Shown here piece after piece: positions 1 to 6,394 of a stretch of 7,168 bases of DNA. A program made the translations under genes and the position numbers. The DNA lies in the NCBI GenBank assembly GCA_030595765.1, contig JAUVCJ010000116.1, positions 1 through 7,168 on the forward strand. The letters are read 5' to 3'. Numbering within the stretch: the first letter of the stretch is position 1; each line of letters opens with the position of its first letter. The notes below the pieces were generated by a model. The model saw only the letters and a program-made list of their open reading frames with translations, was not told the DNA's origin and searched no databases. This DNA comes from Thermoplasmatota archaeon. GTDB lineage: Archaea; Thermoplasmatota; Thermoplasmata; GCA-020350865; JAUVCJ01.

Positions 1-39
1 AGAATAAAAAAAGAAAAGGAGAGCCAATTACTGGCTCTC
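1..39 (-). terminator. Hairpin plus T-tract terminator overlapping the stop codon
   Basis: On the minus strand a perfect 8-bp inverted repeat (arms GAGAGCCA at 32-39 and TGGCTCTC at 19-26) encloses a 5-base loop at 27-31. It is followed at once by a pyrimidine/T-rich run with seven T in a row (positions 1-18). The TAA stop of the secreted-protein gene lies in the loop. This has the form of a bacterial-type intrinsic terminator. In archaea the T-run alone may be enough to terminate. Confidence 0.7.
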
Positions 40-564
40 ACATTGGTCTCCATGGGGTCCGGGTTGACCCTGCTGGCCATTTCCGTTACCGTTTCCATTG
101 CCACCCTGGCCGCCATTTCCATTACCGCCGCCGTTGCCGCCTTGTCCACCGTTTCCATGCTTATACGCATGCTTGTGCTGGTGTTCCATTGGGTCTGGTG
201 TGTTGCCAACATAGCCATCGACCTCATCAACATCCAGGATGCCGTTGTTATCATCGTCATCATCCTGAACGTCCCGAAGCCCATCGTTGTCATGGTCCAC
301 TGGGAACTCGTCATCCACATCTAGTATGCCATCGGCATCATCGTCAGGGTCTTCACAGTTAGGGACACCGTCCCCATCCAGGTCGAACGTTCTCATCCCC
401 TGCATGCCTGAGTCAGCAACCGGTAGTTCACCGGCACCGTCCTCTAGGAGTACAAGGGCCTCATCGCCAGTAGCTTCCTGGGATGCCGCCAGTGTGCTTA
501 CGGCAACAATGGCCAGGGCAATCCCGATCAGAAGAACCGGTATTGTTTTTGTTTTCATTTTCAT
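28..564 (-). CDS. Secreted thrombospondin-type-3 (calcium-binding) repeat protein with Gly/Asn/Gln-rich tail
   Basis: Predicted exported, acidic, probably Ca2+-binding surface or secreted protein. Starting at base 564 it has 178 residues. A Lys-rich start is followed by a hydrophobic signal segment (about residues 8-27) with likely cleavage near 26-28 (TLAAS). Residues 61-117 carry tandem Asp loops of thrombospondin type 3 form: DLDGDG, DDDADGILD, DHDNDGLRD and DDDDNNGILD. A His cluster (HQHKHAYKH, 128-136) follows, then a Gly/Asn/Gln tail with a Cys four residues from the end. Only two Cys remain in the mature part (70 and 175). The frame extends to an ATG at 579, but the TATA-like box centred near 595 would put the transcript start near 570, so that start is unlikely. 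AGGTG at 566-570 lies 7 bases before another in-frame ATG at 556-558, an equally good start. Exact role unknown; a cell-surface or matrix role is inference. Confidence 0.85.
   Translation of the reverse strand: MKMKTKTIPVLLIGIALAIVAVSTLAASQEATGDEALVLLEDGAGELPVADSGMQGMRTFDLDGDGVPNCEDPDDDADGILDVDDEFPVDHDNDGLRDVQDDDDDNNGILDVDEVDGYVGNTPDPMEHQHKHAYKHGNGGQGGNGGGNGNGGQGGNGNGNGNGQQGQPGPHGDQCESQ
57..156 (-). repeat. Low-complexity Gly/Asn/Gln coding repeat
   Basis: Degenerate 6-9 base units encode GGQGGNG and NGNGNG runs in the C-terminal tail of the secreted protein. On the plus strand they read as repeated ccatttccg, ccgttgcc and similar units. Such tracts are prone to length change by replication slippage. 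The encoded tail should be disordered and hydrophilic. Confidence 0.75.
214..384 (-). repeat. Tandem Asp-rich calcium-binding loops (TSP3-like)
   Basis: Four consecutive D-x-D-x-D-G-like loops are encoded here, spaced about 12-16 residues apart, with the GILDVD-type linker appearing twice. In the thrombospondin type 3 family such loops bind Ca2+ through Asp side chains. One loop has NN before the Gly instead of the more usual acidic residue. Confidence 0.75.
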
Positions 565-589
565 GCACCTCAACATCATCTTTGGGTTC

Positions 590-601
590 GACCATATAAG
601 C
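590..601 (-). promoter_or_regulatory. Archaeal TATA-like promoter of the secreted-protein gene
   Basis: The minus strand reads CTTATATGG at 592-600, preceded by an A-rich stretch (AAAATAG) that could act as a BRE. A start about 25 bases downstream would fall near 570, giving a very short leader ahead of the ATG at 564 or 558. Confidence 0.55.
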
Positions 602-730
602 TATTTTGCCGAATTCAACCCCTAAACAGCTCCAAATCGTACCCAAATTCAAACGAGATCCGCCAGGTAAATTAAGCCTTTACCCCCATCAATTTTGGGT
701 GGCCAGGAGTGTTCCAAGCTGACCTGATAC

Positions 731-1207
731 TCACTTCAAACTCAAATACAGTAGCAATCCAAGCGCAGCAGTTGCGCACATATCAGGTATCATTGTGAAT
801 ATGCCGAATCCGTATATGTGGTAGCCAAAGGCCATTGGTACTAGGGGGTTGCTGGTTATCGAGTAGACAAGCAGCGCTGCCATGACCACGATGAGGCTTA
901 GAGTGAACTCAGACTTTGTTGTGCGGTAAAACGATACATATAACGCTATCAATATGCTGGCAATGTCAGCGTTAGCCAGGGTAATTTCGCTCTTTACATG
1001 TATGAAGCTGTCTCTGTCAGCATGGTAAAAGTTTCGTGTGCTGTTAGGGAATAACTCCATGTATGCGGTCTCGTTGAGCCCTCCCATGCCTCCCTGGGGT
1101 CTCTGAAGTGGCGGCTTCTCTATGTAGGTATTGCCTAAGGCATAGCCCACTACTGCAGCTGTCACTATCAATGCGACGATTATTGCCACCAATATGCTCT
1201 TTTTCAT
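731..1207 (-). CDS. Small four-helix membrane protein, partner of the adjacent winged-helix regulator
   Basis: Not recognised as a characterised family. The 158-residue product has an N-terminal MKK followed by TM1 (about residues 5-25), an external loop (26-79) with NET and NST N-glycosylation sequons, TM2 (about 81-95), a short basic inner turn (RTTKSE), TM3 (101-118), and TM4 (about 134-156) ending in SLK. Charge placement gives N-in/C-in topology. The start at 1207 was preferred over an in-frame ATG at 1225 because the latter lies inside the upstream coding region. A GGAAGTGATGAC stretch with a partial archaeal Shine-Dalgarno (GTGAT) precedes 1207. The gene starts 4 bases after the regulator's stop, so the two are almost certainly cotranscribed and probably translationally coupled. 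It could be a sensor or target of the regulator; this is inference. Confidence 0.75.
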   Translation of the reverse strand: MKKSILVAIIVALIVTAAVVGYALGNTYIEKPPLQRPQGGMGGLNETAYMELFPNSTRNFYHADRDSFIHVKSEITLANADIASILIALYVSFYRTTKSEFTLSLIVVMAALLVYSITSNPLVPMAFGYHIYGFGIFTMIPDMCATAALGLLLYLSLK

Positions 1208-1211
1208 GTCA

Positions 1212-1529
1212 TCACTTCCTATCATCGGTCTTATTTAACTGATTTTTCCCACTTTTGACCCAAATCTCCTCGAAGAGCTCGTAGCCATCTTCGAGCAACT
1301 CAGATAAGAAGTACATCTTGCCGTACTTTTGGCCGTGGGTAGATATAATATTGTTCTTCTCAAGAACGCCTAAATGATGCCGGATTGTCTTGTAGTCCAG
1401 CTCCAGCCTTTCAGCTAGCTGGTTGGCATTGGCAGGCATTTCATGAATGGATTCAATGATGCGGGCACGGTTGAACCCGCCCTCGCTGGCAGCGATGATC
1501 CACCACAGAAGTTGCTTTAACGCTCGCAT
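1212..1529 (-). CDS. Winged-helix (ArsR-like) archaeal transcriptional regulator
   Basis: A 105-residue DNA-binding protein with no separate ligand domain. Residues 8-60 form the winged-helix core. A GGFNRARIIESI segment is followed by NANQLAERLELDYKTIRHHLGVLEKN (about 34-59), the helix-turn-helix and recognition helix typical of archaeal ArsR-like regulators. The beta-wing runs through residues 61-75 (IISTHGQKYGKMYFLS). The C-terminal helix (about 77-91) may dimerise, and the basic tail ends DDRK. There is no cluster of Cys ligands, so metal sensing as in classical ArsR is not supported. No clear Shine-Dalgarno precedes the ATG, so leaderless translation is likely; the best TATA-like match, CTAAAAGTA at about 1553-1561, is weak. 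First gene of a two-gene operon with the downstream membrane protein. Confidence 0.88.
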   Translation of the reverse strand: MRALKQLLWWIIAASEGGFNRARIIESIHEMPANANQLAERLELDYKTIRHHLGVLEKNNIISTHGQKYGKMYFLSELLEDGYELFEEIWVKSGKNQLNKTDDRK

Positions 1530-1665
1530 CGAACCAGGAAGCTAGGCACTTGTACTTTTAGATTATGATTCCAGATCCATGATACAATGTTATGATATGG
1601 CTCGTAAATTGAAAGGCTCGGTTGTCCTGATGGTTGGAAGTCGGCTGGTTATATGGGCTGGGGTC

Positions 1666-4494
1666 TCACTCGGGTTTGGCAAATGAGCAATACACCTGGC
1701 CCACAACCCAGGGCACAAGGCTTGCTCCAAGGATTAGCGCCCATCCGTTCAGGCCTGGGTCCACGGTGTTCAGGGCTAGTGAAAGCCCAGGTGCATAGGT
1801 TGCAGCCATGAGCAGGAAGACACAGATGCCAAGAGCAACCCACACATACTTGTTGGTGGTGACACGGTTTTTGAAGAACTTCGTGCCAGGATCTCTCATG
1901 TTGAACACATGCCATAGCTGGGCAAAGGCAAGTGTAAGGAAAGCTATCGTGACAGCTCTCTGGTCTCCCATTTCCAGTGGGCCGAGTGCCAGGATGAAAG
2001 CGAAGAGTACAGAGAATGTAATGGTCAGGCCGTATCCTGCAATTCCAAGCCAGTGTCTTTTGGTTATTATTGCTTCATCTGAGCCCCTGGGGGGTCTGCG
2101 CATGGTATCCATGCTACCCCGGTTCACACCCAGAGCGAATGCTGGAAATATGTCTGTGACCAGGTTGAGAAACAGTATCTGGAGTGGAAGAAGAGGCAGG
2201 ATGGTCCCGAGAAGCGTTGCTATCAAGATAACCATCAATTCGCTTATGTTACATGAAAGGAGATAATACACAAAGGACCTGATGTTGGCAAATATTGTCC
2301 GTCCATATTCAACCGCCATCACAATGGAGCTGAAGTTATCGTCCTGAAGGACCATGTCCGAGGCTTCAACTGCTACCTGAGTGCCACGCTGACCCATTGC
2401 CACTCCTATGTCGGCTTTCTTCAGTGCTGGCGCATCGTTGACACCGTCACCGGTCATAGCTACGATCGCACCGTTGCGCTGATGCAACTCAATAAGGTTG
2501 AGTTTCTGGGCAGGGTCGACCCTGGCGAAAATGTTGGTGGTGAGTAGCTTTTCCCGCCCTGTTCTATCCAGCTCATCTGGTGGCCTTATCTCCCTTCCAT
2601 GGAGCACGCTCTCATCCTCGTTCTCGATCAAGCCAACGCTGAGTCCAACGTTCCTGGCTGTGGGAATCTGGTCGCCGGTTAACATTATCACTCTGATGCC
2701 TGCCTCTCTGAAGGCGTGTATGGCATCCTTTGCTTCAGGCCTGGGTGGGTCTAGCATCCCAACAAAGCCCAGAAAATTGAGGTTCTCATATGGCTTTTCA
2801 GAAAGGCTGCTTGCCTGCTTGCTTGCAATTGCCAGTATTCGCAGGCCATCAGTTGCCAGCTCATTGTTGCGCTTCATCAAGCCTGCCCGTTCCTGCTCCC
2901 CCATCTTCTGGGTCCCATTCTTTCCGGCCAGGGTGGCGCATGCCTTTAGAACCGATTCTGGAGCTCCTTTGACAGCTACCAGGTATTCTTCTTCCTCTTC
3001 TTCCAATACATTGCCACTCTTTCCTATTTTATTGATAGCACCATCCTCATCAATCTTTGGATTTATGCTATGGTAGGTAGCCATCATCTTCAGTATCGAA
3101 TCGAAGGCCTCCTCCTTGACCTCAGGCATTGAAGCTACAAGCTCATCCCTGACAACACCAGCCTTGCGACCCATTATCAGAAGCGCGGCCTCCATTGGGT
3201 CGCCTACAAAGCTGACCCCTTTCTCAGTGGCTCTAAGTGCTGCATTGTTGCACAGCGTCGAGACCTGGATTACTTCATCTAGAGCCCTCTGGGCGCTTGG
3301 GTCGATCGTTCCATTTGCGTTGTTGAAGGTTCCTTCCAGACTCAATCCGGAGCCTGTGATGTTGATGCCCTCATGGGGTGTTTCTACATAGGTCACAGTC
3401 ATGCGATTCTCAGTGAGGGTTCCAGTCTTGTCCGTGCATATCACGCTGGTGGAGCCAAGGGTCTCGACTGCTGAGAGACGACTTACAAGCACGTTGCGCT
3501 TAGCCATTCTGAGCATGCCTCTGGCCAGCGCTATGGTTGCAACGATCGGCAGGCCTTCAGGAACCGCAGCCACAGCCAGTGCTATTGCGGTCTCTATCAT
3601 GAGTAAAAGATCCTGGCCTCTTAGAATTCCACTGATGACCACCACTACGACTATCCCCATCAGGAGCCACACCAGTTTCTGGCCCAGCTTTGTCAGCCGC
3701 TCCTCAAGGGGTGTTATTTCTTCGTCAGCCTGCTCTACTGATTTTGCGATCTTACCCAGCTCAGTATTCTTTCCAGTGGCGACTACCAGACCTCTTGCGT
3801 TCCCTCTGGTAACTGCTGTACCGTTGTAAAGCATGCAATATCTTTCGGCTAGTACGGTATCGGCAGCTACTGGTTCCATCCTCTTCTCAACAGGCATCGA
3901 TTCTCCTGTAAAGGTGGACTCGTCCACTTTCAGCTTGGAGGCCTCGATGACCCTACAGTCAGCAGACACCACATCGCCAGCGTCCAACACAATGATGTCA
4001 CTAGGTACCAACTCTTCAGCCAGGATATTCTGCACCTGCTTCTCACGAAGGACATTGGTACTCACCTTTGTCATGCTGTAGAGTGCTTCCATGGACCTTG
4101 TTGCCCTTGACTCGGTTATGAATCCTATAATGGCGTTAATTACCACTACAATTATGATGGCAGTGCCTTCTAGGTATTCATGAAAAGCAAATGATGCAAT
4201 CGCAGCCACCATTAACAATGCAACAAGTGCGCTCTTGAACTGATAGACCAGTATGGACCACGCACTCTTCTCCTTCTTTTCTTCGAGCCTGTTCATCCCA
4301 TATTTGGCTCTGCGAGCCAACACCTCAGATGAGGATAGCCCGGTGACTGGATCCACTTTTAGTTTTGCTAGCATCAGATCATGGGACTGGGTCCAGGGTT
4401 TCTCCCCTGGTTCTCTGGCAGGATCCTTCTGGCCAGTTTTTGCAGGCGCAATAGTTGTTGATAAGGCATTAGCATTGGCAGGAGGCATATTCAT
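1666..4494 (-). CDS. P2A-type cation-transporting P-type ATPase (Ca2+-ATPase-like, PacL/PMR1/SERCA group)
   Basis: Full-length 942-residue ion pump of the inner membrane, predicted to use ATP to expel Ca2+ or a related divalent cation. All key parts are present: an N-terminal cation-ATPase domain (about 33-75), actuator TGES (196-199), phosphorylated Asp355 in DKTGTLT, nucleotide-binding KGAPE (509-513), hinge TGD (606-608) and TGDGVNDAP (681-689). Ion-site residues match the SERCA pattern: M4 VPEGLP with Glu313, M5 Asn749 and Glu752, and M6 Asn777, Thr780 and Asp781. The M8 position of SERCA Glu908 appears to be Gln859, which weakens site I. The nucleotide domain holds an acidic Glu run (498-503). 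Ten membrane helices are expected. The start at 4494 lies 30 bases after the upstream ATPase stop; an alternative ATG at 4488 has GTGA 6 bases ahead. P2C Na+/K+ type is unlikely because M6 reads NLVTDIFPA. Substrate is inferred. Confidence 0.93.
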   Translation of the reverse strand: MNMPPANANALSTTIAPAKTGQKDPAREPGEKPWTQSHDLMLAKLKVDPVTGLSSSEVLARRAKYGMNRLEEKKEKSAWSILVYQFKSALVALLMVAAIASFAFHEYLEGTAIIIVVVINAIIGFITESRATRSMEALYSMTKVSTNVLREKQVQNILAEELVPSDIIVLDAGDVVSADCRVIEASKLKVDESTFTGESMPVEKRMEPVAADTVLAERYCMLYNGTAVTRGNARGLVVATGKNTELGKIAKSVEQADEEITPLEERLTKLGQKLVWLLMGIVVVVVISGILRGQDLLLMIETAIALAVAAVPEGLPIVATIALARGMLRMAKRNVLVSRLSAVETLGSTSVICTDKTGTLTENRMTVTYVETPHEGINITGSGLSLEGTFNNANGTIDPSAQRALDEVIQVSTLCNNAALRATEKGVSFVGDPMEAALLIMGRKAGVVRDELVASMPEVKEEAFDSILKMMATYHSINPKIDEDGAINKIGKSGNVLEEEEEEYLVAVKGAPESVLKACATLAGKNGTQKMGEQERAGLMKRNNELATDGLRILAIASKQASSLSEKPYENLNFLGFVGMLDPPRPEAKDAIHAFREAGIRVIMLTGDQIPTARNVGLSVGLIENEDESVLHGREIRPPDELDRTGREKLLTTNIFARVDPAQKLNLIELHQRNGAIVAMTGDGVNDAPALKKADIGVAMGQRGTQVAVEASDMVLQDDNFSSIVMAVEYGRTIFANIRSFVYYLLSCNISELMVILIATLLGTILPLLPLQILFLNLVTDIFPAFALGVNRGSMDTMRRPPRGSDEAIITKRHWLGIAGYGLTITFSVLFAFILALGPLEMGDQRAVTIAFLTLAFAQLWHVFNMRDPGTKFFKNRVTTNKYVWVALGICVFLLMAATYAPGLSLALNTVDPGLNGWALILGASLVPWVVGQVYCSFAKPE

Positions 4495-4520
4495 TCACGC
4501 TGGACATCTAGATGTGATAC

Positions 4521-4532
4521 TCAATTATAGGA
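4521..4532 (-). promoter_or_regulatory. Possible TATA-like element ahead of the cation pump
   Basis: The minus strand reads CTATAATTGA over the end of the upstream ATPase gene. A start about 25 bases downstream would be near 4502, just before the pump ATG at 4494. The match is modest, and read-through from the upstream gene across the 30-base gap is equally possible. Confidence 0.3.
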
Positions 4533-5895
4533 GTTTTGGTTGTATGAATTTCTCTATGTCCTTGATGTTCCAGTGCATGATATCCTCTTTCTCCATTATC
4601 TCCAGGCATTTCTTGGTAAAGCCGCTCTTTGAAACAATCAGATACCTTTCTTTCCTATTGTTGCAACGCCACTGGACCAGTTTTGCTTTTCTCTTCAGCT
4701 CGTCAACGACATTCCAACCAACAGGCCTGCTTCGCCATTTCACTTCTCCAAAAAGAATACTGCCCCTTTTTTTGTCAATGGAAACAATATCTATCTCTTC
4801 ACCCTGCCTGTTCCACCAGGAGCCTGTTCTGGTGTGTTCCTTTGATATTATCTCGCGTACGACTTCCTCGAATTTGAATGACGCAAAGGAGGGGAAATCG
4901 ATTTTTATCATTTCAAGTAGCTCATCATATCTCTCGGCTTCTCGCAAGTCCATGTTGGGAAATATGTATCTGAACCAGAATCTAATGAATTCGTCTTTTA
5001 TCTGGTATCTGCTCTTCTTAGAGCGACTGGTTTCTGTGATTGGATATTTTTTATTCACTATTTCAAAGTTGATAAGGTCATTCACATATCTTCCCAAGGT
5101 CGTGGTGGAGAGTCCAGTATAGTCTGAGATCTCGGTGTATGTCCTCTTACCTTTGGCAATGGCCTCCAAAATTGAGAAATATGCCCTATGTTCTCCTCCG
5201 AATTCCTGTAAAAGAATGTTATATGGCTCCATGTTGAGTGGCGAATATTTTGGTATTATAAGTCTAGTCCATATATCTTCAATGCCATGGATTTCATACT
5301 GGTCGAGTATGGTGTAGTATTTTGGGTATCCACCGAACATGGAGAATGTGGATATCCTATCTGAAAAATTCCCTTTTATGTTCAGGAGGATATCTTTTGT
5401 TGGAAGCGGAGGAAGGTTCCATATCTCGGTGGCCCTGCCAAAGAGAGGGGAACTGCGGTCTTCGAATATCTTTTTCATCATTCCGAGATATGAGCCTACT
5501 AGTATGAGCATCGCCTCGTGTTTTTCTTCATCAATTATCTTCTGAAGTGTAGTGAAAAATGAAGGGTCAACCCTAGCGAAGTTCTGAAATTCGTCTATCA
5601 CAACAACAGAATACTTGGAGAGGAAATGCCTAAGTAGGGGCTCCCATGAGGCAAATAGCACACCACCTCCAGCATGTTTTGACCAGTCCCTTAGAAGTAT
5701 TTCTGACCTCTTTTCCTCGACAAATAAATATATCGGTGCTTCAACTCCTTTTATGAATTCCTGAATAAGTCGTGTTTTTCCAACACGCCGTCTTCCGACG
5801 ACCACAATAAATGGTGGCCTTTTCAGTGATGAAAGCTCATTAAATCTTTTCAACTCATTGTCCCGGTCAATAAAATCAATCGGCATAGGAATCAT
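4525..5895 (-). CDS. Archaeal AAA/STAND-type ATPase with C-terminal DUF234 nuclease-like domain
   Basis: A 456-residue protein with three parts. The N-terminal ATPase (about 5-200) shows Walker A GRRRVGKT (34-41), Walker B VVVIDEFQN (97-105), a sensor-like LILVGSYLGMM (130-140), PLFGRATE and the family FGGYPKYY element (188-194). A winged-helix region follows (about 236-300; YTEISDYTGLSTTTLGRYVNDL). The C-terminal part (about 335-430) resembles a PD-(D/E)xK nuclease fold: Glu343/344, EEIDIV with Asp369, and GEVKW with Glu384 and Lys386. These ATPases are abundant and often multi-copy in archaea, and their role is poorly established; nucleic-acid processing, mobile-element or defence functions have been suggested. 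All catalytic residues I can identify are present, so it looks intact. A strong TATA box implies transcription starting 2-4 bases before the ATG, so the gene is likely leaderless. Confidence 0.92.
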   Translation of the reverse strand: MIPMPIDFIDRDNELKRFNELSSLKRPPFIVVVGRRRVGKTRLIQEFIKGVEAPIYLFVEEKRSEILLRDWSKHAGGGVLFASWEPLLRHFLSKYSVVVIDEFQNFARVDPSFFTTLQKIIDEEKHEAMLILVGSYLGMMKKIFEDRSSPLFGRATEIWNLPPLPTKDILLNIKGNFSDRISTFSMFGGYPKYYTILDQYEIHGIEDIWTRLIIPKYSPLNMEPYNILLQEFGGEHRAYFSILEAIAKGKRTYTEISDYTGLSTTTLGRYVNDLINFEIVNKKYPITETSRSKKSRYQIKDEFIRFWFRYIFPNMDLREAERYDELLEMIKIDFPSFASFKFEEVVREIISKEHTRTGSWWNRQGEEIDIVSIDKKRGSILFGEVKWRSRPVGWNVVDELKRKAKLVQWRCNNRKERYLIVSKSGFTKKCLEIMEKEDIMHWNIKDIEKFIQPKLL

Positions 5896-5916
5896 TCTTG
5901 AAATGGATGTTTATTG

Positions 5917-5930
5917 CTTATATATCTTTT
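5917..5930 (-). promoter_or_regulatory. Strong archaeal BRE/TATA promoter of the DUF234 ATPase
   Basis: The minus strand reads AAAAGATATATAAG, an A-rich BRE-like stretch joined to a TATA box centred near 5922. The expected start lies around 5897, almost at the ATG (5895), giving a leaderless transcript. No Shine-Dalgarno is seen, which agrees. Confidence 0.65.
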
Positions 5931-5988
5931 GGGCCCTGCCTAATGGCTCTTACATGAGCTATTCAAACACATTTAAAAACAAGTGACT

Positions 5989-6003
5989 AAGTTTCCTAAA
6001 CTT
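5989..6003. repeat. Perfect 6-bp inverted repeat in the divergent intergenic region
   Basis: AAGTTT-CCT-AAACTT, with a 3-base spacer, lies between the divergent promoters of the ATPase and the microprotein, about 25 bases upstream of the plus-strand TATA box. It could be an operator or activator site. Six base pairs in AT-rich intergenic DNA can also arise by chance. Confidence 0.35.
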
Positions 6004-6028
6004 TTGGTTCTTCACCTTAACCTGACAT

Positions 6029-6038
6029 CTTTATAGAT
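6029..6038 (+). promoter_or_regulatory. TATA-like promoter of the microprotein gene
   Basis: CTTTATAGAT lies about 25 bases before a predicted start near 6058. That would give a short leader of about 14 bases containing the GGTGG ribosome site. Confidence 0.5.
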
Positions 6039-6060
6039 GAGACACAGCAATATCTGCGTT

Positions 6061-6069
6061 GGTGGCGAT
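6061..6069 (+). promoter_or_regulatory. Shine-Dalgarno site deciding a TTG start
   Basis: GGTGGCGAT begins at 6061. Its GGTG core ends 7 bases before TTG at 6072, ideal archaeal spacing. An in-frame TAA at 6069-6071 touches the TTG, so no upstream start is possible; the site therefore fixes the start. Confidence 0.6.
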
Positions 6070-6071
6070 AA

Positions 6072-6248
6072 TTGGTAGATAAGCGCCAAAAGATTCTGGC
6101 AGTTGCGGTAGTTGTCATTCTGCTAGCTGGTGGATTGATAGGATTAGGGTCACTTGTCAGGAACATATATGCAGACCCGGCCTTCAACCCCTATGAGCCA
6201 GAGAACGGGTTCGCAGACCAGGGCAGGCCGCTGTTGGTCAAGGGGTGA
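6072..6248 (+). CDS. Small single-pass membrane protein (58 residues, TTG start)
   Basis: Not recognised as a known family. The product has a short basic N-terminus (VDKRQK), one strongly hydrophobic helix (about residues 8-29, with AVAVVVILLAGG and GLIGLG), then a polar, Pro/Asn-rich tail (NIYADPAFNPYEPENGF) ending RPLLVKG. The basic N-terminus predicts N-in topology with the tail outside; no lipobox Cys is present. The frame has no ATG or GTG start. TTG at 6072 is supported by a GGTG Shine-Dalgarno with 7-base spacing and a TATA-like element at a fitting distance, so three signals agree. The region is also distinctly richer in G+C than the flanking intergenic DNA. Divergent from the DUF234 ATPase. 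Alternatively it is the N-terminal remnant of a larger gene, though the TGA is clean. Confidence 0.65.
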   Translation: MVDKRQKILAVAVVVILLAGGLIGLGSLVRNIYADPAFNPYEPENGFADQGRPLLVKG

Positions 6249-6362
6249 GCAGTCTGGGAAGTTATAGTGGTTGCTTCAATCGTTAATCAGATTTATTTAG
6301 TGCAGGGGTGTTGTCTATACTTGATTATTACAACAAAACATTGTGTCTTGTTTAAACCGCCA

Positions 6363-6371
6363 ATATTTTAT
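6363..6371 (+). promoter_or_regulatory. Possible TATA element of the zinc-ribbon gene
   Basis: ATATTTTAT is centred near 6367, about 26 bases before the ATG at 6395. No Shine-Dalgarno is visible ahead of the ATG, so a leaderless transcript would fit. The match to a consensus TATA box is only fair. Confidence 0.35.
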
Positions 6372-6394
6372 GCTTCGGATGCAGTTAATGTATT

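Noticed and set aside
57..156. Short repeated units that might suggest a CRISPR or tandem DNA repeat
   Set aside because: Units are degenerate, in frame, and explained by Gly/Asn/Gln coding; there are no regular spacers.
43..324. Plus-strand hydrophobic open frame opposite the secreted protein
   Set aside because: The hydrophobic look comes from the reverse complement of Asp codons (GTC, ATC) and Gly/Asn repeats. There is no promoter or ribosome site.
1646..1656. CATATAACC as a TATA box for the regulator gene
   Set aside because: It would give a leader of about 100 bases, out of keeping with the short or absent leaders elsewhere here. It may simply be chance in the gap after the pump gene.
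2498..3076. Plus-strand open frame of 192 codons inside the pump gene
   Set aside because: It is fully antisense to conserved P-type ATPase motifs, and the translated sequence has no coherent protein character.
4253..5122. Long plus-strand open frame across the start of the pump and the end of the ATPase
   Set aside because: It lies antisense to two well-supported genes, spans their junction, and its translation is Ser/Phe-rich with no recognisable domain, as expected for an antisense shadow.
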